Part shown: positions 8,527 through 15,592 of the stretch, piece by piece
Layout: the number at the start of each line of letters is the position of its first letter
How positions within the stretch are numbered: the first letter of the stretch is position 1
NCBI GenBank assembly: GCA_016742095.1
Contig: JACVCJ010000012.1
Location: forward strand, 37,470-101,469
Origin: Bacteroidia bacterium
GTDB lineage: Bacteria; Bacteroidota; Bacteroidia; CAIKAF01
DNA: 64,000 nucleotides
Direction: 5' to 3'
Made by a program: the position numbers and the translations under genes
Notes under the pieces: model-generated
Database searches by the model: none
What the model saw: only the letters and a program-made list of their open reading frames with translations
What the model was told of the DNA's origin: nothing

Positions 8527-9315
8527 TTAGTTGCGGAATTTAAAGTCGAATACCAGGTATCCGAACTCATCGAGAGCGCCCTGTTTGGCGGTGAACTTGT
8601 ATTTCATGGCTTCGCGGCGGGCCAGGTTCTTCTGGTCGGGATCGGTGATAGTGGTCTTGGGAATGCCGTCGGGGATCTTAAAACCTTCGGTAACGGCCTC
8701 GCGCACGTTGCCATCCTTGTCTACGCGTACGCGCACCACCAGTTTACCTTCTTCGGCCAGGGCATCCTTATTGATAGCACCGGGTCTTTCGCGGAACCCG
8801 CGTCCGTCCAGTCCGTGCAGGTTGATACCGTTACCGCTGCTGCGGCCGATACCACCTCCTGTGCCGCTTCCGGAGCCTGTTCCGGTACCGCTGCCGCTTC
8901 CGGTGCCCATACCGGTACCTGTTCCGCCGCCGCTGCCACCACCGGAACCGCCGCTGCTGGGGCGGCCCATCAGGGCATTGGAGTTGATCACGGGTTTGGC
9001 CGGCTGTGTGCTGGTATTCTGAGTAGGTTTGGCGGCTGTACTGGTCGGTTTGGAATCCACACCTTCTCTGGCCGTCATCATATTTTCGGCCGGCTGGGCC
9101 GGTTTGGGCCTGCTGCTTGCCTGTACGGGCGTTCCGCCGCCACCGCCGCCGCCGGCCGAACCGATGGCTTCCAGTTCGATAGGAAGAGGAAGGGGCGGAT
9201 CGATCCTGATCTCCGGCATGGTCAGGAACAGCAATAACAACAGCAATAGGATATGCAGAACTACCGTAATGGCAATCCCGGTTGATGTATCGACGGTTTT
9301 TGTTGTGCTTTCCAT
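8527..9315 (-). CDS. TonB-family energy transducer with Gly-rich linker
   Basis: 262 aa. A cytoplasmic N-tail and a single membrane helix (residues 14-33, ITVVLHILLLLLLLFLT) are followed by MPEIRIDPPLPLPIELE, a Pro/Thr linker, and an unusually long Gly/Ser/Thr tract (about 125-165, repeated GSGSGTGT) in place of the usual Pro-rich spacer. The C-terminal 80 residues (KLVVRVRVDKDGNVREA to FGYLVFDFKF) have the TonB-C beta-alpha-beta look. It should pass proton-motive-force energy from ExbB/ExbD to outer-membrane receptors. Third gene of exbB-exbD-tonB-folC, 52 nt after exbD. A TolA-like role is the alternative. Confidence 0.8.
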   Translation of the reverse strand: MESTTKTVDTSTGIAITVVLHILLLLLLLFLTMPEIRIDPPLPLPIELEAIGSAGGGGGGGTPVQASSRPKPAQPAENMMTAREGVDSKPTSTAAKPTQNTSTQPAKPVINSNALMGRPSSGGSGGGSGGGTGTGMGTGSGSGTGTGSGSGTGGGIGRSSGNGINLHGLDGRGFRERPGAINKDALAEEGKLVVRVRVDKDGNVREAVTEGFKIPDGIPKTTITDPDQKNLARREAMKYKFTAKQGALDEFGYLVFDFKFRN

Positions 9316-9325
9316 ATATCTCTTT

Positions 9326-9354
9326 CCTGTATGTACACCCGAAAGGCGTACAGG
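9326..9354 (-). other. Intra-operon stem-loop between exbD and tonB
   Basis: CCTGTA (9326-9331) and TACAGG (9349-9354) pair around a 17-nt loop that itself contains TGTAC/GTAC. No T run, so more likely an mRNA processing or stability element than a terminator. Confidence 0.3.
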
Positions 9355-9367
9355 TTCAATTCGGAAC

Positions 9368-9784
9368 TTATCCGGGTTGTTTGCGGTCGCCGGTGATGAT
9401 GACGGGCTTCCATCCGTTTTGTACGTAAATCATATCCACAAGTTGCACAAAAACATCATAATCTACCGATTTGTCCACGGCGATCTCCACCCGCGGCTCG
9501 GCCATATCGGCCACCAGCAGCTGCAGTTCGCCCTGTATCGCTTCGTAGGGCACCTGTTTCTGGTTCACGTAGTAATTCAGGTCTTTGTCCACGCTTACCC
9601 GAACGCTTTTGGTCGCGCCCGATTTCTCGCGTGAGGTGCCTTTGGGCAGGTCTACCCGCATCACGTTGTTCTCCGCCACCTTGGTAGAAAGGATCATGAA
9701 GAAGATCAGCAGCAGGAAGATCATATCGGTCATGGAGCTCATATTGAACTCGACCGCTACCTTATTTCTGGATCTCAGGTTCAT
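9368..9784 (-). CDS. exbD: ExbD/TolR-family biopolymer transporter
   Basis: 138-aa inner-membrane protein of the ExbB-ExbD motor. A short cytoplasmic N-terminus (MNLRSRNKVAVEFNMSSM) is followed by one membrane helix TDMIFLLLIFFMILSTKV, whose Asp is the expected proton-carrying residue, and a periplasmic alpha/beta domain (VRVSVDKDLNYYVN, VEIAVDKSVDYDVFVQLVD). It lies 11 nt after exbB. Normal family length. Confidence 0.92.
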   Translation of the reverse strand: MNLRSRNKVAVEFNMSSMTDMIFLLLIFFMILSTKVAENNVMRVDLPKGTSREKSGATKSVRVSVDKDLNYYVNQKQVPYEAIQGELQLLVADMAEPRVEIAVDKSVDYDVFVQLVDMIYVQNGWKPVIITGDRKQPG

Positions 9785-9795
9785 ACGTTCTCTTT

Positions 9796-10521
9796 TTAAG
9801 ATGGTTCGTTCAGCACGTCCATGAATTCGATGGCGCCGGCTTCCATTTTATAGATCACACGTTCTACCTGGGCTACCAGCAGGTTATAACATACGTAGGC
9901 CATAATACCTACGATGAGTCCGCCCACGGTGGTCACCATGGCTTCGTAGATACCGCCGGAGAGGGCTTCCACCGTAATGGTGCCGCTGCTGAGGCGGGCG
10001 CTTTCGGCCATGTTGTACAAACTTTTGATCATACCTACCACCGTACCGAGGAAGCCGAGCATGGGCGCAGCACCGGAGATGGTGGCCAGCAGGGCCATTT
10101 TGCTTTCGAGTTTCGATACTTCGAGTTTGGCCACGTTCTCGATGGCGGCGCTGATATCGTCAAGCGGGCGGCCGATGCGGGATATCCCTTTTTCGATCAT
10201 GCGGGCCAGCGGTGTATTGGCGCTCATACAGAGCGAACGGGCTGCGTCGATCTTACCATGCGTGATATGGTCGCGGATATTGTTCATAAAATTGCGGTCC
10301 ACCCGTCCGGCACGGCTGATGGCCATCATACGTTCCACAAAAATGTATACGGCAATCACCGACATAATGGCGATGGGGATCATGATCCAGCCACCGAGCA
10401 GGGTCATTTCCCAGACATTGATCGGTTTTGGTTCTTCGGCCGCCTGATTCAGTAATTGTGACGCCACCTGTGCCGTTGTATCGGCAGCAGAACCCAGGTT
10501 TACTTGCATTGAAAATGCCAT
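9796..10521 (-). CDS. exbB: ExbB/TolQ/MotA-type proton channel protein
   Basis: 241-aa inner-membrane subunit that forms the proton channel with ExbD and powers the TonB-like protein downstream. Three membrane segments are visible: WIMIPIAIMSVIAVYIFVE, ISGAAPMLGFLGTVVGMI (conserved Gly/Thr-rich channel helix) and VTTVGGLIVGIMAYVCYNLL; the long cytoplasmic loop lies between the first two. The frame is open back to 10635 but ATG 10521 gives the normal N-terminus (MAFSMQVNLGSA); the extra 38 residues are Cys/Arg-rich and atypical. First gene of the operon. Confidence 0.92.
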   Translation of the reverse strand: MAFSMQVNLGSAADTTAQVASQLLNQAAEEPKPINVWEMTLLGGWIMIPIAIMSVIAVYIFVERMMAISRAGRVDRNFMNNIRDHITHGKIDAARSLCMSANTPLARMIEKGISRIGRPLDDISAAIENVAKLEVSKLESKMALLATISGAAPMLGFLGTVVGMIKSLYNMAESARLSSGTITVEALSGGIYEAMVTTVGGLIVGIMAYVCYNLLVAQVERVIYKMEAGAIEFMDVLNEPS

Positions 10522-10805
10522 AATCGTTTTTCGTTTTTGTGTGTAACGTATTATATATCGGTGCAGGTATGCCCTTCCTGTTAAACTATGTGAACAAACC
10601 GCACAGAGTACAAAGCACTTAATTAATGCGGGCATTTTGCCCCGTGTATGCCGAATTCTATGTACAGTCCGTTGTTAATTTCTTGTACAGTGCTGTTTGT
10701 ACGGCTGTCCGGGGGAATTTGGACCTTTTCCGTAACAAAGCGGCGGGCTTCTGCGTTTATGCAGTAAAGGGAAGCTTTGTACTTTCGTGAAAAATTAAAG
10801 GAGCA
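10522..10805. other. Divergent intergenic region between exbB and the adenosyltransferase gene
   Basis: 284 nt with no ORF of merit. It holds a TACTTTCG box at 10780-10787 (one base off TAnnTTTG), 18 nt before the adenosyltransferase ATG. No clean box was found for exbB on the minus strand. Confidence 0.5.
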
Positions 10806-11372
10806 ATGAAAATTTATACCAAAACGGGCGACGGCGGACAGACGGCCTTATTCGGCGGAGCCCGCATACCGAAATACCATCCCCGTATCGAATCCTACGG
10901 TACGGTAGATGAACTGAACGCGTTCACGGGCCTGCTGGCCGATTCCATGGACGAAGGGGAACTGCGCGCCGAACTGCGGCATATACAGAGTACGCTGTTC
11001 ACCCTGGGTTCGCACCTGGCCGCCGAACCGGGTAAAAAGAACCTCTGGGTGCCCGAACTGCACGAAGAGGAGATCGAACTGCTGGAAAAACGCATCGACG
11101 CCTGGGACCTGGAACTGCCCCCGCTGAAGAATTTTATACTGCCGGGCGGACATATACAGGTTTCGCACGCGCACGTATGCCGCACCGTATGCCGCCGGGC
11201 CGAACGGCTCTGCATTGCCCTGCAGGCCGAAGAAGGCAATGTGCCCGAAAAAGTGATCCCCTACCTGAACCGCCTGTCCGATTATTTCTTTACCCTGGCC
11301 CGCAAACTGGCGCATGACCTGGGGGTGGAAGAGATCGCCTGGCAACCCCGGAAAAAAGATGAAAAAGGTTAA
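10806..11372 (+). CDS. Cob(I)yrinic acid a,c-diamide adenosyltransferase, PduO type
   Basis: 188-aa cytoplasmic enzyme that adenosylates cob(I)alamin to make coenzyme B12. Strong PduO-type signatures: N-terminal YTKTGDGGQTALFGG (ATP-binding loop), ESYGTVDELNAF, RTVCRRAERL (active-site helix) and LNRLSDYFFTLAR. No other cobalamin gene is adjacent, which suits a salvage role. Length is normal. Probably monocistronic. Confidence 0.95.
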   Translation: MKIYTKTGDGGQTALFGGARIPKYHPRIESYGTVDELNAFTGLLADSMDEGELRAELRHIQSTLFTLGSHLAAEPGKKNLWVPELHEEEIELLEKRIDAWDLELPPLKNFILPGGHIQVSHAHVCRTVCRRAERLCIALQAEEGNVPEKVIPYLNRLSDYFFTLARKLAHDLGVEEIAWQPRKKDEKG

Positions 11373-11419
11373 TTTTCAATGAATTTATCAAAAAACGGGC
11401 TCTTGTATCTTAAAAAAAT

Positions 11420-11427
11420 TACTTTTG
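11420..11427 (+). promoter_or_regulatory. -7 box (TACTTTTG) for the DUF2795 gene
   Basis: Perfect TAnnTTTG at 11420-11427; predicted start of transcription near 11432 gives a leader of about 90 nt. Confidence 0.6.
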
Positions 11428-11523
11428 CGCCCCGAATATTTTTTTGAAACATAAACGAAATCGTATCGTTTTACGTAATCAATAGAAGCATTCATAATTG
11501 TCAAACACAAAACCCGAGAGAAT

Positions 11524-11745
11524 ATGTACTGGACATTAGAATTGGCCTCCTACCTGGAAGACGCTCCCTGGCCGGCCACCAAAGATGAACTTATTGATTT
11601 TGCCATGCGTTCCGGCGCGCCGCTCGAAGTTATTGAGAATCTGCAGGAAATGGAAGATGAAGGCGAAGTGTATGAAAGTATTGAAGATATATGGCCTGAT
11701 TATCCCACCAAAGAAGATTTTCTTTTTAACGAAGACGAATACTGA
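11524..11745 (+). CDS. DUF2795 domain-containing small acidic protein
   Basis: 73-aa acidic protein, common in Bacteroidota. MYWTLELASYLEDAPWPATKDELIDFAMRSGAP carries the DUF2795 core (L-ASYLEDxPWPATKxELI), followed by EVIENLQEMEDEGEVYESIEDIWPDYP and an acidic end. Family function unknown; the fold is a small helical domain. It sits alone, with its own -7 box and a long hairpin (11776-11829) behind it. Confidence 0.88.
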   Translation: MYWTLELASYLEDAPWPATKDELIDFAMRSGAPLEVIENLQEMEDEGEVYESIEDIWPDYPTKEDFLFNEDEY

Positions 11746-11775
11746 CAAAATAGCAGTATAGGCTGTTAATTTTCT

Positions 11776-11829
11776 GACAAAGATAACCTGATTCGTGGCG
11801 TTTTTCTGACGAATAGGGTTATCTTTGTC
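11776..11829. repeat. 54-bp imperfect palindrome upstream of secA
   Basis: 21-bp arms (11776-11796 and 11809-11829) match at 19 positions around a 12-nt loop. The outer 13 bp (GACAAAGATAACC / GGTTATCTTTGTC) are perfect. Each arm contains TATCTTTG, a perfect -7 promoter box: in the right arm facing secA (11820-11827), in the left arm facing back into DUF2795. It may act as operator, promoter hairpin or terminator; there is no T run. Confidence 0.75.
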
Positions 11830-11899
11830 GCGTTTTGCAGGTTTGGAGTAACTTTTGATATATACTCTGTACCATACAACTAATTTCAAGAAACGAACA

Positions 11900-14800
11900 A
11901 TGGGAATTTTATCCGGAATAATGAGTCTGTTCGGCGGTTCAAAATCGGAAGCCGACATCAGGGAACTGAAACCGATCGTAGATAAGGTAAACGCATTTTA
12001 TCCGGGTCTGGCTGCCCTGAGCAATGACGAGCTCCGCGGAAAAACGCTGGAATTCAGAGCGCGCATACGCGAACACATCGCCGACGAGGAGAACAAAATT
12101 GCGGCCTTAAAGGCCCAGATCGCCGAAAATGCATACGACCACCCGGAAGAGAACGAAAAACTGTTCGAAGAAGTAGCGGCCCTCGAAAAAACCGTTACCA
12201 AAAAAATTGAGGAAGTGCTGGAGCGCATCCTGCCCGAGGCCTTTGCCGTGGTGAAAGAGACCGCCCGCCGCCTCAAAGAGAACGAAGAACTGGAAATTAC
12301 CCCCACACAAATGGACCGCGACCTGGCAGCAAAAGGCGCGGATTTTGTGCGTATAGAGGGCGATAAAGCCTACTGGAAGAATAACTGGATGGCCGCCGGT
12401 AACCATGTAAAATGGGATATGGTGCACTACGATGTGCAGCTGATCGGTGGTTCGGTACTGCATAAAGGACGTATTGCCGAGATGACCACCGGTGAAGGTA
12501 AGACCCTGGTGGCTACCCTGCCGGTATACCTCAACGCCCTTCCGGGCCGCGGGGTACACGTGGTTACGGTGAACGACTACCTGGCACGACGCGACAGTGA
12601 ATGGAACGGTCCGCTGTTCCAGTTCCACGGCCTCACGGTAGACTGTATCGATAAACACCAGCCCAACAGCGACAGCCGCAAAGCGGCCTACGAAGCCGAT
12701 ATCACCTACGGTACCAATAACGAATTCGGTTTCGATTACCTGCGCGATAACATGGTGCGCAGCCCCGAAGAACTCGTGCAGCGTAAACACAACTACGCCA
12801 TTGTGGATGAGGTTGACTCCGTTCTGGTGGATGACGCCCGTACGCCCCTGATCATTTCGGGACCTACGCCCAAAGGCGATACCCACGAGTTCGATGTACT
12901 GCGCCCCCGCGTGGAAAAACTGGTGGAATTCCAGCGAAAACTTGCAAATAAAGAACTGGCCGAGGCAAAAAAACTCCTCGAAAGCAACAATAAAGAAGAC
13001 GAAAAAGCCGGTGGTGAAAAGGTATTCCGTGCACACCGCGGTCTGCCCAAGAACGGCGCCCTTATCAAGTTCCTGAGCGAACCGGGCGTACGTACCCTGA
13101 TGCAGAAAACAGAGAACCACTTCCTGCAGGACCAGCAGAAAGAAATGCACAAGATCGACGATGAGCTCTTTTTCGTGATCGACGAAAAGAACAACTCTGT
13201 TGACCTTACCGATAAAGGGATCTCGCTCATCAGCGAAAACTCGTCCGACCCGAATTTCTTCATTATCCCGGACCTGAACATGGAAATGCACAAGCTGGAA
13301 TCCATGGGCCTGGACAAGGACGAACTGCTGGAACGCAAAGAGACCCTGCTGCGCGATTATACCATCAAGTCGGAGCGTATCCACTCTGTGAACCAGCTGC
13401 TGAAAGCCTATGCACTGTTCGAAAAGGACGTGGACTACGTAATTATGGACGGCAAGGTGAAGATCGTGGACGAGCAGACCGGCCGTATCCTGGACGGACG
13501 CCGTTATTCAGACGGACTGCACCAGGCCATCGAAGCCAAGGAGAACGTAAAAGTGGAAGCCGCCACACAAACGTATGCCACCATTACCCTGCAGAACTAC
13601 TTCCGTATGTACAACAAGCTGGCCGGTATGACCGGTACGGCCGAAACGGAAGCCAAAGAGTTCTGGGACATTTATAAGCTGGATGTGTCGGTGATCCCGA
13701 CCAACCGCCCGATACAGCGTAAAGATATGGAAGACCTGGTCTACAAGACCAAGCGTGAGAAATACAACGCGGTGATCGAACAGATCGAAAAGTACGTGAG
13801 TGAAAAACGTCCGGTGCTGGTAGGTACCACATCGGTAGAGATCTCGGAATTGCTGAGCCGTATGCTCACCATGAAAGGGATCAGACACCAGGTACTGAAC
13901 GCCAAACTGCACCAGAAAGAGGCCGAGATCGTGGCCGAAGCCGGTAAGCCGGGTACGGTGACCATTGCCACCAATATGGCGGGTCGCGGTACCGACATTA
14001 AACTGGGCGAAGGTGTAAAAGAGGCGGGCGGGCTGGCCATTATCGGTACCGAACGTCACGACAGCCGCCGTGTGGACCGCCAGCTGCGTGGTCGTGCCGG
14101 TCGCCAGGGTGACCCGGGAACTTCACAGTTCTTCGTTTCCCTCGAAGACGACCTGATGCGTCTTTTCGGTTCGGAGCGTATTGCCCGCCTGATGGACAGC
14201 ATGGGCTATAAAGAAGGCGAAGTGCTTACCCACAGCATGATCACCAGATCGATCGAACGCGCCCAGAAAAAAGTAGAAGAGAACAACTTCGGTATACGTA
14301 AACGACTGCTGGAATACGACGACGTGATGAACCAGCAGCGCGAAGTGATCTATACCAAACGCCGCAACGCCCTGTTCGGCGATAAGGTAAGTACCGATAT
14401 CTATACCATGCTGCACGATGTGTGCGAGAACCTGGTGAACCGCCACTCCGAAGCCCGTGATTTCTCCGGTTTCGAAATGGACGTGCTGCGTATCCTGGGG
14501 ATGGAAAGCCCGGTGGACGAAGCCGAGTTCTACAAGAAAAGTACCGATGAACTGAGCGATCTGCTGCTCGATAAAGTACATGAGACCTATCGTGCCCGTA
14601 TGGAACATATCCGCCAGACCGCCATGCCGGTGATCAGCGATGTGTTCAAGAACCAGGGGCATCAATATACGAATATTGTGATCCCGGTAACGGACGGCAT
14701 CCGCGGTTTCCAGACCGTGGTGAACCTCGAAAAAGCGTTCCGGACCGAAGGGAAGGAGCTTACCCTGAGCATTGAAAAGGGTATTATGCTGGCCCTGATC

Positions 14801-15220
14801 GATAACGTGTGGAAAGAACACCTGCGCGATATCGACGATCTGAAGCAGAGCGTACAGAATGCCGTATTCGAACAGAAAGATCCCCTGCTGATCTACAAAC
14901 TGGAAAGTTTCAATGTATTCAAGGAAATGGTGAACCGCCTCAATGAAGACGTGGTGTCCTTCCTGATGAAAGCCTTCCTGGCATCGGGCAACCAGCAGGA
15001 AGTACGCGAAGCTCCCGTAGCCCCGAAGCAGGAAAAACTGCAGACCTCACGTCCCGAAGAGGACGGCGGCGCACAGGCACAGGAAATAGCCGAAGAGCCC
15101 CTTCCGAAGCCGGTGCAGACCCCGGTGCGTGCAGCCGTCAAAGTAGGCCGTAACGATGCCTGCCCCTGCGGAAGCGGTAAGAAATACAAGAACTGCCACG
15201 GTGCCGGAGTAAACGCTTAA
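11900..15220 (+). CDS. secA: Preprotein translocase subunit SecA
   Basis: 1106-aa ATPase motor of Sec export, at the long size usual for Bacteroidota. N-terminal helical leader, then [11 protein letters not shown] (Walker A, about residue 205), [29 protein letters not shown] (Walker B/DEAD-like), a preprotein cross-linking domain with the lineage-specific insertion (about 340-400, [19 protein letters not shown]), [25 protein letters not shown], and a C-terminal SEC-C zinc tail [14 protein letters not shown] that binds SecB or phospholipid. The frame is open from 11855; ATG 11900 gives the standard [12 protein letters not shown] start. Preceded by a 54-bp palindrome, followed by a terminator. 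Confidence 0.97.
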   Translation: MGILSGIMSLFGGSKSEADIRELKPIVDKVNAFYPGLAALSNDELRGKTLEFRARIREHIADEENKIAALKAQIAENAYDHPEENEKLFEEVAALEKTVTKKIEEVLERILPEAFAVVKETARRLKENEELEITPTQMDRDLAAKGADFVRIEGDKAYWKNNWMAAGNHVKWDMVHYDVQLIGGSVLHKGRIAEMTTGEGKTLVATLPVYLNALPGRGVHVVTVNDYLARRDSEWNGPLFQFHGLTVDCIDKHQPNSDSRKAAYEADITYGTNNEFGFDYLRDNMVRSPEELVQRKHNYAIVDEVDSVLVDDARTPLIISGPTPKGDTHEFDVLRPRVEKLVEFQRKLANKELAEAKKLLESNNKEDEKAGGEKVFRAHRGLPKNGALIKFLSEPGVRTLMQKTENHFLQDQQKEMHKIDDELFFVIDEKNNSVDLTDKGISLISENSSDPNFFIIPDLNMEMHKLESMGLDKDELLERKETLLRDYTIKSERIHSVNQLLKAYALFEKDVDYVIMDGKVKIVDEQTGRILDGRRYSDGLHQAIEAKENVKVEAATQTYATITLQNYFRMYNKLAGMTGTAETEAKEFWDIYKLDVSVIPTNRPIQRKDMEDLVYKTKREKYNAVIEQIEKYVSEKRPVLVGTTSVEISELLSRMLTMKGIRHQVLNAKLHQKEAEIVAEAGKPGTVTIATNMAGRGTDIKLGEGVKEAGGLAIIGTERHDSRRVDRQLRGRAGRQGDPGTSQFFVSLEDDLMRLFGSERIARLMDSMGYKEGEVLTHSMITRSIERAQKKVEENNFGIRKRLLEYDDVMNQQREVIYTKRRNALFGDKVSTDIYTMLHDVCENLVNRHSEARDFSGFEMDVLRILGMESPVDEAEFYKKSTDELSDLLLDKVHETYRARMEHIRQTAMPVISDVFKNQGHQYTNIVIPVTDGIRGFQTVVNLEKAFRTEGKELTLSIEKGIMLALIDNVWKEHLRDIDDLKQSVQNAVFEQKDPLLIYKLESFNVFKEMVNRLNEDVVSFLMKAFLASGNQQEVREAPVAPKQEKLQTSRPEEDGGAQAQEIAEEPLPKPVQTPVRAAVKVGRNDACPCGSGKKYKNCHGAGVNA

Positions 15221-15246
15221 GCAACCGATATACTTTTATTTGAAAG

Positions 15247-15275
15247 ACCTCCGTACGGGATACGGAGGTTTTTTT
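15247..15275 (+). terminator. Rho-independent terminator after secA
   Basis: ACCTCCGTA (15247-15255) and TACGGAGGT (15261-15269), perfect 9 bp, followed by seven T. Confidence 0.92.
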
Positions 15276-15391
15276 ATGCAGAAGAGTATCCGCCGGGAAC
15301 ACAGACCCGCAAAAGACCTGGACGGGCCTGCCGGTTTGTTGAATTTTGTGAAGTCAAAATCGTCAAAAGCTAAACAAAACAAAAGAAAATT

Positions 15392-15411
15392 TTCAGGTAG
15401 AATTACCTGAA
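15392..15411. promoter_or_regulatory. Inverted repeat, possible operator
   Basis: TTCAGGT (15392-15398), 6-nt spacer AGAATT, ACCTGAA (15405-15411): perfect 7-bp arms, the size of a dimeric regulator site. Confidence 0.4.
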
Positions 15412-15432
15412 TTGATATACGAAAATAAAAAG

Positions 15433-15459
15433 TTTACATCAAGATGAAGATAATGTAAA
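15433..15459. promoter_or_regulatory. Inverted repeat, possible operator
   Basis: TTTACAT (15433-15439) and ATGTAAA (15453-15459), perfect arms with a 13-nt spacer. Confidence 0.35.
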
Positions 15460-15462
15460 TTT

Positions 15463-15491
15463 CACAACATGAACATTATTAGTCTGTTGTG
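15463..15491. promoter_or_regulatory. Inverted repeat, possible operator
   Basis: CACAACA (15463-15469) and TGTTGTG (15485-15491), perfect arms with a 15-nt spacer, about 50 nt before the promoter. Confidence 0.35.
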
Positions 15492-15537
15492 TCTAAAAAT
15501 GGACTTCGTTGAAAACTAAACTTTAAAAAAAGATTAA

Positions 15538-15565
15538 TTGAACATACAATTTGGCATTACCTTTG
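15538..15565 (+). promoter_or_regulatory. Promoter for the T9SS surface protein
   Basis: TTG at 15538-15540, 17-nt spacer, TACCTTTG at 15558-15565. Transcription from near 15570 makes ATG 15593 the first usable start in frame. Confidence 0.65.
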
Positions 15566-15592
15566 CAACACCCTAATGAAATCACCAAATCT

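Larger units (their letters stand above)
15276..15592. other. AT-rich upstream region of the T9SS surface protein
   Basis: 317 nt, no ORF. It contains three separate inverted repeats (15392-15411, 15433-15459, 15463-15491) and a promoter (15538-15565), so it is probably a dense control region. Confidence 0.6.

Noticed and set aside
7810..9237. 475-aa open frame on the plus strand
   Set aside because: Antisense to folC and the tonB-like gene; His/Gly/Ala-rich shadow composition and no family motif.
9332..9365. tRNA-like GGTTCAATTC stretch between exbD and tonB
   Set aside because: No acceptor stem or anticodon arm can be drawn; I found no tRNA anywhere in the window.
12107..13384. 425-aa minus-strand frame inside secA
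   Set aside because: Shadow of secA, which has complete motifs in its own frame.
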